A stretch of 64,000 bases of DNA from Parvimonas sp000223315 (GCA_050262155.1 CP189843.1:1437267-1501266); one strand, 5' to 3'; positions 17,474-27,334 are shown, numbered from the stretch's first letter. Made by a program: numbers and translations. Notes: a model not told the origin generated them from the sequence alone.

Positions 17474-19798
17474 ATGAAAAAGGAAAAAAAGTATTTTAGA
17501 GAACTTAAGAAAAAAGTAGATATATATTTTGTAATTATAATTTCTATGCTATCATCATTATCAATTTATATGCTTTATGAAAGAAAAATTTTAAATCAAG
17601 AGAATATATATGTACTTATGGCAATACTTACTATTAGCTTTATTGTTTATATTTTTAGTGTCATTAAAAATTTTAAATCAAAAAATATTAATGAACTTGA
17701 TAAATCTATATATATTTCTAATATTTTTTTAATAACTTCGTTCTTTATGATTATTATAGTTAAATCTATTAAAAATAGAGATTTACTTTTAATATATAAT
17801 TTAACTAAAAGAAATATTACTATATCATTTACAGTAATAATAACTTCCGTAATAATAGTCTTAACAGTATTGTCTTTTATTTTAATGTCAATAAGAAATT
17901 ATTTATATAAAAAATCAAATACTCCAAAAGAAAATTATAAAAAAGTATGTACTTTATGGGATATTTATACTGGAAATTTCAATGATAAAGATTTAAAAAA
18001 CTTAAAAATTGAAGATAGTGATAAAATCGAACATGATTTATTTGGAAGAACTCCTATTGTTGATAATCTATATGATTCAATAACTAATTTTAAAGAACAT
18101 TTAGATTGTTTCACTATTGGAGTTGTTGGAGAATGGGGAAGTGGAAAAAGTACTATAATAGAATTGGCAAAAAATAGAATTTTAAATGATAAATTTAAAG
18201 ATAAATTTATTATTATTGAAGATTTTGACCCTTGGGCAATTAAATCTCAAGACGCATTAATTTTAGCTATGTATAATACAATAATGGAGAATTTAGGAGA
18301 AAATATTGACTATTTTAAAAGAAAAAAAGTACAAAATGCTCTTATTAATATAACAACGAATATTCCATATATTGGTAAAGGAATAGGAAATTATTTTGAA
18401 AATAGAATTGATGATTATACAGAATATAAGGAAATAAAAAGTGATTTAGAAGAAAAGTTAAAAAAATCAGATAAGCGTTTAGTTTTTATTATAGATAATT
18501 TAGATAGAATGAAATCAGATAATGTTATATTTTTACTTACTCTTATAGAAACTTTATTCAAATTACCAAATATAACTTATATTGTAACTTATGATAAATA
18601 TAGATTAAAAACAATATTTAGAACAGATAAAATAGATTCAAAATATATTGAAAAAATAATAAACCAGGAAATCCTCATTCCTAAAATACACCCTTCAAAT
18701 AAACAATATATATTTTACACTTGTTTAAAAAATTGCATAAAAACAAATATTGAATTTTTATCTATAAGAGATAAAAAAACACTAGAAGAATTTGATAATT
18801 ATATTTTAAGAAAAATTACATCAAAATTTGATAATATTAGAGATTTTATAAGATTTTTAAACTTTCTAAATTATGACATGAATACAATTTTTAGTTTCGA
18901 ATATGAAAATACCTTTTTAATATTAAAGACAATACAATTTCTAGATAATAAGCTTTATATACAATTATTTAAAATCAAAAAGTTGATTACTCATGAATCA
19001 AATCAAAATTTAAATGAAGAAAAACACAAAATTTATCAAGAATTAAAAAGAAGTAATTTATTTGACTTGTTAGAACTAATTCCATTCAAAAATTCAACTT
19101 ATAATAATTTAAATGTGTCAGAAACTTGTTTAGATAAAAATGTCGAAGAGTTTTTAGATAATTGGTTAAATTTTTGTAATAGTATTTATTTTGATAATTT
19201 ATTTTCAACTACATCTTATAACTTTGTAGAAATAGAAATAAAAGAACTTTTTTCAAAAATGCCTTTTACTTATAATACAATAATTGGTATTTTCAATAAA
19301 AATAAAATTTATTTAGATTCTTTTTTTATTTTTTGGCTTAGCTCAAATCTTTGGGGAGTAGATAATTTAAACTATGACTTATCTTGTTTAAAAATATATA
19401 CACTTGTATTTTTTATAGACAAAATAAAAAATAATGAATTAAAAAAAGAATATGAGAAAGATTTTCTAGAAAATTTTGATAAAAATTATAAAAATAAAAC
19501 GGAAATCATCAAGATCCAAAAAAGTATTTATGACCAACTTTTTGAATCAATACAAGATCTTTTTGATTCTATTTTGAATTCTAAAGCATTTTATGATATA
19601 AATAAATATTCAAAAATTTTTAAAAACAATACGAATTTTAAAACTTTTATTAGTAATATAGAAAGTAATAATGAAAATAATAATAAAATTATAAAGAACT
19701 GTATAGAAATAGCTTCTAATAATCATCTAACACAAAAAGAACAAATTGATAAATTACAACAGGAATTAGAAGTATTATTTCAAAACAATATAAAATAA
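17474..19798 (+). CDS. KAP family P-loop NTPase with four N-terminal membrane helices
   Basis: 774 residues. Hydrophobic segments at about 17-33, 46-66, 79-97 and 117-139, then a KAP NTPase domain: Walker A GEWGSGKST (219-227), the family's DPWAIKS motif (252-258), Walker B with FIIDNLDR (338-345) and VTYDKYRLK (371-379). KAP NTPases typically have membrane helices inserted in or near the P-loop domain, and some occur in phage-exclusion systems. The C-terminal 350 residues are Asn/Lys/Phe-rich with no recognised domain. Good RBS (AGGGAGAG). It is even more AT-rich than neighbours and stands alone between terminators, which suggests acquisition; a defence role is inference. Confidence 0.85.
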   Translation: MKKEKKYFRELKKKVDIYFVIIISMLSSLSIYMLYERKILNQENIYVLMAILTISFIVYIFSVIKNFKSKNINELDKSIYISNIFLITSFFMIIIVKSIKNRDLLLIYNLTKRNITISFTVIITSVIIVLTVLSFILMSIRNYLYKKSNTPKENYKKVCTLWDIYTGNFNDKDLKNLKIEDSDKIEHDLFGRTPIVDNLYDSITNFKEHLDCFTIGVVGEWGSGKSTIIELAKNRILNDKFKDKFIIIEDFDPWAIKSQDALILAMYNTIMENLGENIDYFKRKKVQNALINITTNIPYIGKGIGNYFENRIDDYTEYKEIKSDLEEKLKKSDKRLVFIIDNLDRMKSDNVIFLLTLIETLFKLPNITYIVTYDKYRLKTIFRTDKIDSKYIEKIINQEILIPKIHPSNKQYIFYTCLKNCIKTNIEFLSIRDKKTLEEFDNYILRKITSKFDNIRDFIRFLNFLNYDMNTIFSFEYENTFLILKTIQFLDNKLYIQLFKIKKLITHESNQNLNEEKHKIYQELKRSNLFDLLELIPFKNSTYNNLNVSETCLDKNVEEFLDNWLNFCNSIYFDNLFSTTSYNFVEIEIKELFSKMPFTYNTIIGIFNKNKIYLDSFFIFWLSSNLWGVDNLNYDLSCLKIYTLVFFIDKIKNNELKKEYEKDFLENFDKNYKNKTEIIKIQKSIYDQLFESIQDLFDSILNSKAFYDINKYSKIFKNNTNFKTFISNIESNNENNNKIIKNCIEIASNNHLTQKEQIDKLQQELEVLFQNNIK

Positions 19799-19820
19799 AG
19801 GAGTAAATTTCACTCCTTTA
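19795..19820. terminator. Bidirectional terminator between KAP NTPase and vWA protein genes
   Basis: AAAGGAGT / ACTCCTTT stem with a 7-base loop and flanking A/T runs, between convergent genes. Confidence 0.75.
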
Positions 19821-19847
19821 TTTGTTTCTATATTTATTTAGTTTTCC

Positions 19848-21920
19848 CTATTTAGCATTTTTTCTTTTAGAAATATACATTCCCAAAATTCCAACTGCTA
19901 ATAGTAATGTAGAAGACCCTGCGATTGCAGTTTTTGGTATTTTTGTTCCCTTTTCTTTATTAATTTCAGGTTTTTTATTTTTATCTGCATTTTCAGGTTT
20001 TTGTTTATCATCTTCTTTGTTGTCTTCATTGTTATCCGGTTTGTTGTTTTCTTTATCGTCCGGTTTGTTATTATCCGGTTTGTTGTTTTCTTTGTCGTCC
20101 GGTTTGTTATTGTCTTCCGGCTTAGTGTCCTCAACAGTTGATAAATCAGTTCCGTTTGGATAAGATCCATTTGTTCCGTTTGCTGAATTTTCATCTGTAT
20201 CAACTACATTTGATTCTACAACAACATCTTGAAGTTTTAACAATAATTTTCCTGCATCTTCAGTCTTTTGTCTATTTTCATTTATCTTATATTTTGCAGT
20301 GGATTCCGCTAATGTGATATCAGCTGTGCCGACATCTTGTTTAGCTTTTAACTTGTAAACCAATTTTAAAGTTTTATTTTGTTCAAAAGCATTTTTTATA
20401 TCTTCTGCATTTAAAGTCCAATTTACTTTAGGATTGCTTGAAAAGAATAAACCTCCACCTTTGTTAAAAGTAGCATTACCTTCTTTTTCAAGGATTTCTG
20501 CTTCGAAATTTTTATGAAGTTTATCTTCTATACTTATTTCTTTTAATACGTCCTTAAATTTTTCAGCTAATTTGCTATCATCAGTATTTAAAAAGTTTCT
20601 ATTTTCAGACATATCTTTTAAATATTTTTCTAATTTGTCTTTTTCTTTATGGCTTTTATCTATAACATCTACAGAATAGAAATTTATATTTTTATTTTTA
20701 GCAATTTTTGCTTCGCCCTGTGCTGATAAATTGTGATTGTAGAAGATATATTCTCTTGGATAAAAAATAGTATCCATTGCGGTTTCGATAGCTTTTATAG
20801 TTGCTTTATTAAGCAATTTTTCTACTTCTCCCGCATTTTCTTTTTCGATTTTTTTCTTTATAGCAGCCATAATAGTCTTTTTAAATGGAAATTCCTTACT
20901 CACAACTTTTATTCTTTGATAACTGTGATGATGATATCCTTCTCCAACAATTTTGGAGTAATTAAAATCTGAAGAATTAAATTTATTGCTTTCAAATTCT
21001 TTTAGTTTTATATAGTCAAAAACGGAATCCAATCCAAAAAATTTTAAATAATCAGCTAATCCAAGTTTATCTTTTATATTATCAAAATTATGAATTCCAA
21101 GTCTATTCAACAATTTTATAAAAGCATTAAAATCTTTAATCATATTGGATTTTTTAAATGTTTTTTCCATGTAAAAAGGCCATGGGAAAAATGGACTTTC
21201 ACCCACAACAGTATCCTCTTTGATTGTTGTAGTTTTTGCATTTTCCTTGTCTTTTATATCATAACTGAAAGTTGCTTCTCCTTGAGATAAAAGTACAATA
21301 TGTTGACGTTTCCCTGATTTTTTCTCATTGTCAAAAATCTTTTCAGCTTTGTATATAGCCTCTTGCATACTTACACCATAATTATAATTATTTTTGGCTT
21401 CATTAAATGCATTCTCAATTTTTTCATCTACATTTGAAGGTTTTAATTCAACTGAATCTTTAACTTGACGATAAAAACTGATTAAACGTACTGAATTAAG
21501 ATTGCTGTATTTATCATCTTCTAAAAGAGTTTTAACTATTTTTTTTATTTTCTCTTTTGCGCTTTTCTTTGTTTCTTCAGTCATCTTTTTAGAAACGTCT
21601 AAAAGGATAATAACATCTGAACCGTTATGAATTTGTTTAGGTGTAATTTTTGTTGTAACTGTTACAGACTTATCTTTTTCAACAACCGCTGATTTTTCAA
21701 TATCGAACAATTTTGTCTCTTCAACATCTCTTCTCTTTACATTTTTGTCCTTATCAGATATTTCTTTATCAGTTCCTTCTTTTTTTACCACAAGTTCCTT
21801 TTTTTCTTCTACAACTTTATTCTTTGACAAATTTCCTTCATCTGCCAAAGATTGTTTAGGTAAAAAATTGATTACAAAACTAAACAGTAAAATAAAGACT
21901 AATAATTTTGATTTTTTCAT
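19848..21920 (-). CDS. Cell-wall-anchored protein with von Willebrand A domain
   Basis: 690 residues: signal peptide about 1-26, a charged Lys/Glu stretch (27-75), a vWA-like domain from about residue 85 with the strand SDVIILLDVSKKM (MIDAS position 108-112), IVLLSQGEA later, and a long insertion; then a beta-rich domain with NPKVNWTLNAEDIKNAF, an Asn/Pro/Asp-rich spacer made of PDNNKPDDKEN repeats (about 620-655), and KIPKTA, hydrophobic helix, KRKNAK: a sortase-type signal, again not ending in Gly. The MIDAS is DxSxK and not DxSxS, so metal-dependent ligand binding may be lost or altered. Pilus-tip or adhesin proteins of Gram-positives have this layout. RBS AAGGAGT precedes the ATG. Confidence 0.8.
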   Translation of the reverse strand: MKKSKLLVFILLFSFVINFLPKQSLADEGNLSKNKVVEEKKELVVKKEGTDKEISDKDKNVKRRDVEETKLFDIEKSAVVEKDKSVTVTTKITPKQIHNGSDVIILLDVSKKMTEETKKSAKEKIKKIVKTLLEDDKYSNLNSVRLISFYRQVKDSVELKPSNVDEKIENAFNEAKNNYNYGVSMQEAIYKAEKIFDNEKKSGKRQHIVLLSQGEATFSYDIKDKENAKTTTIKEDTVVGESPFFPWPFYMEKTFKKSNMIKDFNAFIKLLNRLGIHNFDNIKDKLGLADYLKFFGLDSVFDYIKLKEFESNKFNSSDFNYSKIVGEGYHHHSYQRIKVVSKEFPFKKTIMAAIKKKIEKENAGEVEKLLNKATIKAIETAMDTIFYPREYIFYNHNLSAQGEAKIAKNKNINFYSVDVIDKSHKEKDKLEKYLKDMSENRNFLNTDDSKLAEKFKDVLKEISIEDKLHKNFEAEILEKEGNATFNKGGGLFFSSNPKVNWTLNAEDIKNAFEQNKTLKLVYKLKAKQDVGTADITLAESTAKYKINENRQKTEDAGKLLLKLQDVVVESNVVDTDENSANGTNGSYPNGTDLSTVEDTKPEDNNKPDDKENNKPDNNKPDDKENNKPDNNEDNKEDDKQKPENADKNKKPEINKEKGTKIPKTAIAGSSTLLLAVGILGMYISKRKNAK

Positions 21921-22140
21921 AAATTGTAACTCTACTCCTTAAAAATTTTTTATATAAAAAATGAGCTTAAAATAATTAAAGGTTTATCCACGAATAAATA
22001 ATTAATTATTAGTATAAGCTCAATCCCCATACTTCAAGTAAAATAATAAAATATTTTCTTATTAAACTCAAGTGATATTTGTCTTATTATTTTCTAATTT
22101 ATAGATATTTATATAAATATTTTCAACTTTTTGACATTTT

Positions 22141-22566
22141 TTATATTAATTTATTCTTTTTAGCGATTTTTTTGATTTTATCCAAGTCGCTTTTATCATA
22201 TTCTTGTCTCAAGTCTCTAAAAATTTTAAAATTTACCATTATGGTCTTTCCCTTGTTTTCAATTGAAAAACTTCTTATTCTATCCCATCTGTATAGCTTT
22301 GCAACTAATTGCCAAGGGTGAATAATTCCTCTTTCACTTATCCCTGCACTCATCATACTTGTAAAAAATGCAAGCCACCAGGATAATGCTATTAGATATC
22401 CAACTAAGTCATTTTTCAATCTATATCCTGCAAATAGTAAAAGAGCTAGTGCGAATACAAGAGATATGAATGTATATTTTGTAAACTTTACTTTTATGAA
22501 ACATGTTAATCTTCTATAAATATTGAAGACACACAAAAGCAAAGGAATTAATATCAACGGTAACAT
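22141..22566 (-). CDS. Small membrane protein of unknown function
   Basis: 141 residues with about three hydrophobic segments (1-14, 34-48, 54-73) and a soluble C-terminal part containing SERGIIHPWQLVAKLYRWDRI and a basic end. The layout, membrane helices followed by a GxxxPWxxxxWxxI pattern, resembles a family of uncharacterised PH-like membrane proteins (DUF5673-like), but I cannot assign it with confidence. It follows gpsA by 9 bases on the same strand and is probably co-transcribed with rpiB-gpsA. Confidence 0.6.
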   Translation of the reverse strand: MLPLILIPLLLCVFNIYRRLTCFIKVKFTKYTFISLVFALALLLFAGYRLKNDLVGYLIALSWWLAFFTSMMSAGISERGIIHPWQLVAKLYRWDRIRSFSIENKGKTIMVNFKIFRDLRQEYDKSDLDKIKKIAKKNKLI

Positions 22567-22575
22567 AAATTCTCC

Positions 22576-23535
22576 TTAAAATTCCATTTTTATACTTCTT
22601 TTAAAAAGATTATCCAAAATTTCTTTCGGATTCTTCTTATTATATATTATTTCATAAACTGCATTTGTTATAGGCAATTCAACATCGTATTTTTCGGATA
22701 AATCCATTAATGCCTTTGTTGTGAAATATCCCTCTGCAAGTTTTTCAAAACTCTCGCCCTTTACAAATTTTTCGCCAAATTTTCTATTATTACTAAATTC
22801 GGAAAAAACAGTAGCTTCATAGTCTCCAAGATGACAAAGTCCGTATGCACAGCTTTTATCTCCACCCATTTTTTCTATAAGCCTTGCAATTTCTCTCGTT
22901 CCTCTTGACATCAAAGCTCCCTTTAATGAGCTTAAATTCATTCCGTCAAGCATTCCTGCAGCAATACCTATAACATTTTTTGAAGCAGCTCCGATTTCAT
23001 TTCCCAAAAGATTTGTTCCATAGTAAAATCTGATTAAATTGCTTGAAAAAGCGTCAACTAATTTCTTAACCAATTCCCTATCATCTGAGTCAATTACCAT
23101 ACAATTCGGAATTCCATTTGTAAAGTCCTGAACATGTCCGGGTCCAATCCAAGCACCACAAGAATAATTTTCTCCTAGAATATCCTTTACAATTTTTGTA
23201 GGTGTAAAACCTGTCTTTATTTCAATTCCTTTCATACAAAGGATAATAGGAATATTTTTCTCTTTAAAATTAGCTTTATTTTTATTTAACAAATCCCTTA
23301 AGCCCTGTGTTCCAACTGAAATAATGATTAAATCTTTATTAAAAACATCATTTATATCAGTTGTCAAAGAAATGGACTTTGGTAATTCAAGAAAATTATT
23401 TTTCCTATTCTCTAAAAAGTTTTTCATCTTTTCAGAAGTTTCTCTTCCATACAAAGTAACTTCATTTCCTATTTTATCTAAATACCAAGCTATGAAACTT
23501 CCCCATCTTCCACAACCTATAACAGCAATCTTCAT
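22576..23535 (-). CDS. gpsA: Glycerol-3-phosphate dehydrogenase (NAD(P)+)
   Basis: Reduces dihydroxyacetone phosphate to sn-glycerol-3-phosphate for phospholipid synthesis. 319 residues (family about 330). N-terminal Rossmann motif IGCGRWGSFIAWYLDKIG, the ILCMKGIE block, SNVIGIAAG-type helix (ASKNVIGIAAGMLDGM) with the catalytic Lys, and the C-terminal RGTREIARLIEKMGG region. Lies 8 bases downstream of rpiB on the same strand; the start ATG has AGGAGAT in front. Divergent from typical GpsA at GHVQDFTNG, but the overall pattern is secure. Confidence 0.92.
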   Translation of the reverse strand: MKIAVIGCGRWGSFIAWYLDKIGNEVTLYGRETSEKMKNFLENRKNNFLELPKSISLTTDINDVFNKDLIIISVGTQGLRDLLNKNKANFKEKNIPIILCMKGIEIKTGFTPTKIVKDILGENYSCGAWIGPGHVQDFTNGIPNCMVIDSDDRELVKKLVDAFSSNLIRFYYGTNLLGNEIGAASKNVIGIAAGMLDGMNLSSLKGALMSRGTREIARLIEKMGGDKSCAYGLCHLGDYEATVFSEFSNNRKFGEKFVKGESFEKLAEGYFTTKALMDLSEKYDVELPITNAVYEIIYNKKNPKEILDNLFKRSIKMEF

Positions 23536-23543
23536 AAAATCTC

Positions 23544-23975
23544 CTAATTTTCTTCTAACATATCTATTCTCTTTTGATGACGACCACCCTCGAAGCCCTC
23601 TTCAATAAAAGTTTTTACAATATCTTTTGCTAGTTCAATTCCGGTAACTCTTGCTCCCAAGCAAAGAACATTTGCATTATTATGTTTTCTTGTCATTCTA
23701 GCTGAAAAACTTTCACTACAAAGACCTGCACGAATTCCTTTAACCTTATTACAAGCTATTGAAATTCCGATGCCTGTTCCACAAATTGCAATTCCTAAAG
23801 AATTTTCATTTTCTAAAACTTTTTTACAAACAGCTTTTCCAAAAAGCGGATAATCCACGCTTTTAGTTTCATCTGTTCCTACATTTATAACTTCATGTCC
23901 CAATTCTTCTAAAAATTTTACAAGTTCGTTTTTCATCTCAACTGCTGAGTGATCATTACCTATTATTATCTTCAT
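23544..23975 (-). CDS. rpiB: Ribose-5-phosphate isomerase B
   Basis: Interconverts ribose-5-phosphate and ribulose-5-phosphate. 143 residues with the RpiB/LacAB pattern: GNDHSAVEMKNELVKFL start, GTDETKSVDYPLF, the active-site Cys in ICGTGIGISIACNK, and ARMTRKHNNANVLCLGARV with the catalytic His. First gene of the rpiB-gpsA-membrane protein run on the minus strand; AAGGAGA RBS. Confidence 0.95.
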   Translation of the reverse strand: MKIIIGNDHSAVEMKNELVKFLEELGHEVINVGTDETKSVDYPLFGKAVCKKVLENENSLGIAICGTGIGISIACNKVKGIRAGLCSESFSARMTRKHNNANVLCLGARVTGIELAKDIVKTFIEEGFEGGRHQKRIDMLEEN

Positions 23976-24099
23976 AAAACTCTCCTTATATGATATTTAA
24001 TATAACTAATAATAATATATTTATGAATTATAGTCAAGCACTTTAGTAACTTATAAAGATACTTTATACTAAATAATATAAATTTTAGTAACTTTACAA

Positions 24100-24128
24100 T
24101 TGACTTAAAGTTAAATTAGTAGTATAAT
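24100..24128 (+). promoter_or_regulatory. Near-consensus sigma-A promoter of the small sigma factor gene
   Basis: -35 TTGACT (24100-24105), exactly 17-base spacer, -10 TATAAT (24123-24128). Leaves a leader of about 65 bases before the ATG at 24200. Confidence 0.8.
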
Positions 24129-24199
24129 TATATCAAGAATTAGTAAACTTAACCCAACAACTGAAAATACCGTCATATCTAGTCATATCAGGAGGAAAG

Positions 24200-24754
24200 A
24201 TGTACGACAGAGAAAAAATCATAAAAGACTTTAGCCCTTTGATAAAAGCGAGTATAAAAAAGTATTTTGCCAATTACATAAGCTATGAAGATGCATATCA
24301 AGACGGAGTTGTAAAAATTTTGGAGCTTTTGGAGAGCTATAAAGGCGGTGGAAAAGTTTCACTTGAATGTTATTTAAAATATCAATTAAAATTTTTTTAT
24401 ATGCAAAAATTTTTTAAAAGAAAAAAAGAAAACGAAAAGACATATACAAAAATATATCAGACAAAGGATGATGAAACAATTGAAGTTTTGGAGCTTATTG
24501 TTGATGAAAATGCAGATACACAAAAAGAGATTGAAACAAGTGAGTTAAATAAAAAAGTAAGAGAAATTGTGTCCACTCTCCCCCAAAAGCAAAGAGAGGT
24601 TATAGAATATAAATTTTATGAAAATTTAAAAAACAGAGAAATTGCAGATAGAATGAAAATAAAAGAAGATACAGTTAAGGAGTATTATAAAATAGCAAAG
24701 AAAAAACTTAAAGATAAATTTATTGAAAATGAGATAGATATTAGGGAGTTGTAG
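24200..24754 (+). CDS. Small sigma-70 family RNA polymerase sigma factor
   Basis: 184 residues. Region 2 at about 10-75 (SYEDAYQDGVVKILELLESY resembles the -10-binding helices), region 4 helix-turn-helix at about 125-175 (VSTLPQKQREVIEYKF and NREIADRMKIKEDTVKEYYKIAKKKL). No anti-sigma gene is next to it. It has a strong housekeeping promoter and AGGAGG RBS (24191-24196). Its targets are unknown; small sigma factors of this kind are found near YvrJ-type cassettes in other Firmicutes (B. subtilis SigO controls yvrJ), so the cassette at 12.7-14.2 kb is a candidate target, by inference only. Confidence 0.85.
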   Translation: MYDREKIIKDFSPLIKASIKKYFANYISYEDAYQDGVVKILELLESYKGGGKVSLECYLKYQLKFFYMQKFFKRKKENEKTYTKIYQTKDDETIEVLELIVDENADTQKEIETSELNKKVREIVSTLPQKQREVIEYKFYENLKNREIADRMKIKEDTVKEYYKIAKKKLKDKFIENEIDIREL

Positions 24755-24769
24755 TATTTTGCTACCAAT

Positions 24770-25270
24770 GGGATGTATCGTAGATACATAATAAGTTTAG
24801 ATTTCTTTCAGAAATACTATTGCTTGTAAACAAGCAATAGTTGAGATCTTTCGACTACACTACGTTTCGCTCAAGATGACGTATTTGGGGGCTTTACTCT
24901 TCTTGGTGCTATGACGTGAAGTATTTTTTTGAAAATACTTTTTTATTAATTATTGAAGTCTATCTACTTTTAACGTTAAGCTATAAAACAAAGTATTAAA
25001 CCTTATACGTCATTTCGACCGAAACAGAACGTAGTGAAATGAATCTAGCCCTAACTTTGCTTGTTTACAAGCAATAGTAGGTCTGACGCAAAGATTGTTC
25101 AAATCTTTGATTTGAGTACAATCGACTGCGGAAATCTCATACTTTTGCTTTAGCAAAAGTAAATGTATCGAAGATACATCAAATACAAAAATTTTAGTCA
25201 TTAAAATAGAGATCTCACTACAATTATTTGTTACAAATAATTGTAAGTCCTGCAAAGGACTTGTATAAAA
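24770..25270. repeat. Composite intergenic repeat array 4
   Basis: Fills most of the gap 24755-25447. First part: ATGTATCGTAGATACAT hairpin, TTTCTTTCAGAAATACT, hairpin ACTATTGCTTGT/ACAAGCAATAGT, then TCAAGATGACGTATTTGGGGGC and the CTATGACGTGAAGTATTT end. After an AT-rich spacer: TCTACTTTTAACGTTAAGCT, TACGTCATTTCGACCGAAAC, TCTAGCCCTAACTTTG, the AAAGATTGTTCAAATCTTTG hairpin, ACTTTTGCTTTAGCAAAAGT and a final ACAATTATTTG/CAAATAATTGT hairpin with AAGTCCTGCAAAGGACTT. The minus-strand frame 25010-25255 is a repeat artefact. 25271-25447 is the mnmG upstream region. Confidence 0.85.
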
Positions 25271-25447
25271 AACAATATATAACTGTACTAGATATTTCCT
25301 AAATCCACTTTACAATTATATTTCTATCCCCCTATTATTTCAAAAAGGACTCTTTGAGTTCTTTTTTTGTATATTTTTATGAAATTTTTACAATTTTGTG
25401 GTAAAATATAATATGTATATTTATGTAGATTTTTATAAGGAGAAAAA

Positions 25448-27334
25448 ATGACAAATTTTATAGATGAAAAATATGATGTTGTTGTAATCGGTGCAGGTCA
25501 CGCCGGTTGTGAAGCAGGTCTAGCAAGTGCAAGGCTTGGACTTAAAACAGCAATTCTTACAATAAGTATGGATTCAGTCGCAGATATGCCCTGCAATCCA
25601 AATATAGGTGGTACTGGAAAAGGCCATTTAGTTCGTGAAATTGACGCTCTAGGTGGAGAAATGGCGATAAATATAGATAAAACTTTTATTCAATCCAGAA
25701 TGTTAAATACTTCAAAAGGTCCTGCTGTTCACAGTTTACGTGTTCAAGCGGATAAAAAGATGTACCATACTGAAATGAAAAAAGTTTTGGAAAAAGAAAA
25801 AAATATAGATTTAATTCAAGCAGAAGTTAAGGAAATTCTAACTGAAAACAATGAAATAACAGGAGTTTTAACAACTTCAAATGAAATCTTTCCTGCAAAG
25901 GCAGTTATCATCTGCACAGGAACTTATCTTAAATCTATGATTTTAATTGGAGAAAATTGTTATGAAAGTGGTCCTAATAACTGGAAATGCTCCACTTTAT
26001 TAAGTGATAGTTTAAAAAATTTAGGAATTCCGCTTAGACGTTTTAAAACCGGAACTCCTGCAAGAGTTCATAGAGACTCAATTGACTATTCAAAAATGGA
26101 TATTCAAAAGGGAGATGACAATATAATTCCATTTTCCTTTATGAATGAGGGAAAAGATATTGGAAACCATAAAGAAGATTGTTACTTAACTTATACAACT
26201 TTAGAAACTAAAAAAATCATTCAAGATAATCTTCATAGAAGTCCGATGTATGCGGGAATTGTAAATGGTGTAGGACCTAGATATTGCCCATCGATTGAGG
26301 ATAAAATAGTACGTTTTAACGAAAAAGACGAACATCAAGTTTTTATTGAGCCTGAGGGTTTGGATACTTTGGAAATGTATGTTCAAGGTGTCAGCAGTAC
26401 ACTTCCCCTTGACGTTCAAAAACAAATGTATAAAAGTATTTTGGGACTTGAAAATGTTAAGATAATGCGTCCTGCTTATGGAATTGAATATGATTGTATT
26501 GATCCGACTATTTTAAGGGCAACTTTAGAGCATAAGGATATTAAAAATCTTTTCTTTGCAGGTCAAATTAATGGAAGCTCCGGTTATGAAGAAGCTGCAA
26601 GTCAAGGTATTATCGCAGGGATAAATTCAGCAATGAATATTTTAGGAAAAGAACCTTTTGTTTTAACCAGAAGTGATGCCTATATAGGAGTTTTAATTGA
26701 CGATTTAATTACAAAAGGAACTGACGAGCCTTACAGAATGATGACTTCAAGAACTGAATATAGACTTTCTTTAAGACAGGATAATGCAGATTTAAGACTT
26801 ACGGAAATGAGTTATAATATAGGTTTGGCAACTAAAGAACGTTATGAAAAATGCCTGAATAAAAAGACTTTAATAGAAAATGAAATAAATAGATTAAAGT
26901 CATCTATCTTAACACCAAAGGAAAATACTAATAAAGCCTTAGAAGATTTGGGAAGTATGAAACTTAAAACTGCAGTAAGCCTTTATGATTTAATAAAAAG
27001 ACCTGAATTAGACTATGAGATACTTAAGGATTTAGATACAACTCGTGAACCTTTGGATAGAGAAATAAAAATGCAAGTTCAAACTATGATTAAATATGAG
27101 GGTTATATCGAAAAACAAAGCCAACAAATAGAGGCATTTAAAAAACTTGAAAACAAAAAACTTGAAAATATCGACTACAATTCCCTATCAGGTCTTAGAA
27201 TTGAAGCAGTTCAAAAACTTGCAAAATTCAGACCTGAAACAGTAGGACAAGCGAGTAGAATTTCAGGAGTAAGCCCTGCAGATATAAATGTCTTGCTTAT
27301 TCATCTTGAAACTCAAAGGAGAAAAAATGGATAA
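25448..27334 (+). CDS. mnmG: tRNA uridine-5-carboxymethylaminomethyl modification enzyme MnmG
   Basis: FAD-dependent partner of MnmE; together they install the cmnm5 group on wobble U34 of certain tRNAs. 628 residues with GAGHAGCEAGLASARLG at 15-31 (FAD-binding), NPNIGGTGKGHLVREIDALGG, and the C-terminal GYIEKQSQQIEAFKKLE and ISGVSPADINVLLIHLE blocks. Eight-base overlap with rsmG. In most Firmicutes mnmE lies directly upstream; here mnmE is at 57.8-59.2 kb on the other strand. Confidence 0.97.
   Translation: MTNFIDEKYDVVVIGAGHAGCEAGLASARLGLKTAILTISMDSVADMPCNPNIGGTGKGHLVREIDALGGEMAINIDKTFIQSRMLNTSKGPAVHSLRVQADKKMYHTEMKKVLEKEKNIDLIQAEVKEILTENNEITGVLTTSNEIFPAKAVIICTGTYLKSMILIGENCYESGPNNWKCSTLLSDSLKNLGIPLRRFKTGTPARVHRDSIDYSKMDIQKGDDNIIPFSFMNEGKDIGNHKEDCYLTYTTLETKKIIQDNLHRSPMYAGIVNGVGPRYCPSIEDKIVRFNEKDEHQVFIEPEGLDTLEMYVQGVSSTLPLDVQKQMYKSILGLENVKIMRPAYGIEYDCIDPTILRATLEHKDIKNLFFAGQINGSSGYEEAASQGIIAGINSAMNILGKEPFVLTRSDAYIGVLIDDLITKGTDEPYRMMTSRTEYRLSLRQDNADLRLTEMSYNIGLATKERYEKCLNKKTLIENEINRLKSSILTPKENTNKALEDLGSMKLKTAVSLYDLIKRPELDYEILKDLDTTREPLDREIKMQVQTMIKYEGYIEKQSQQIEAFKKLENKKLENIDYNSLSGLRIEAVQKLAKFRPETVGQASRISGVSPADINVLLIHLETQRRKNG

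Noticed and set aside
25010..25255. Minus-strand reading frame of 81 codons
   Set aside because: Repeat array 4 read through; not conserved as a protein between copies.
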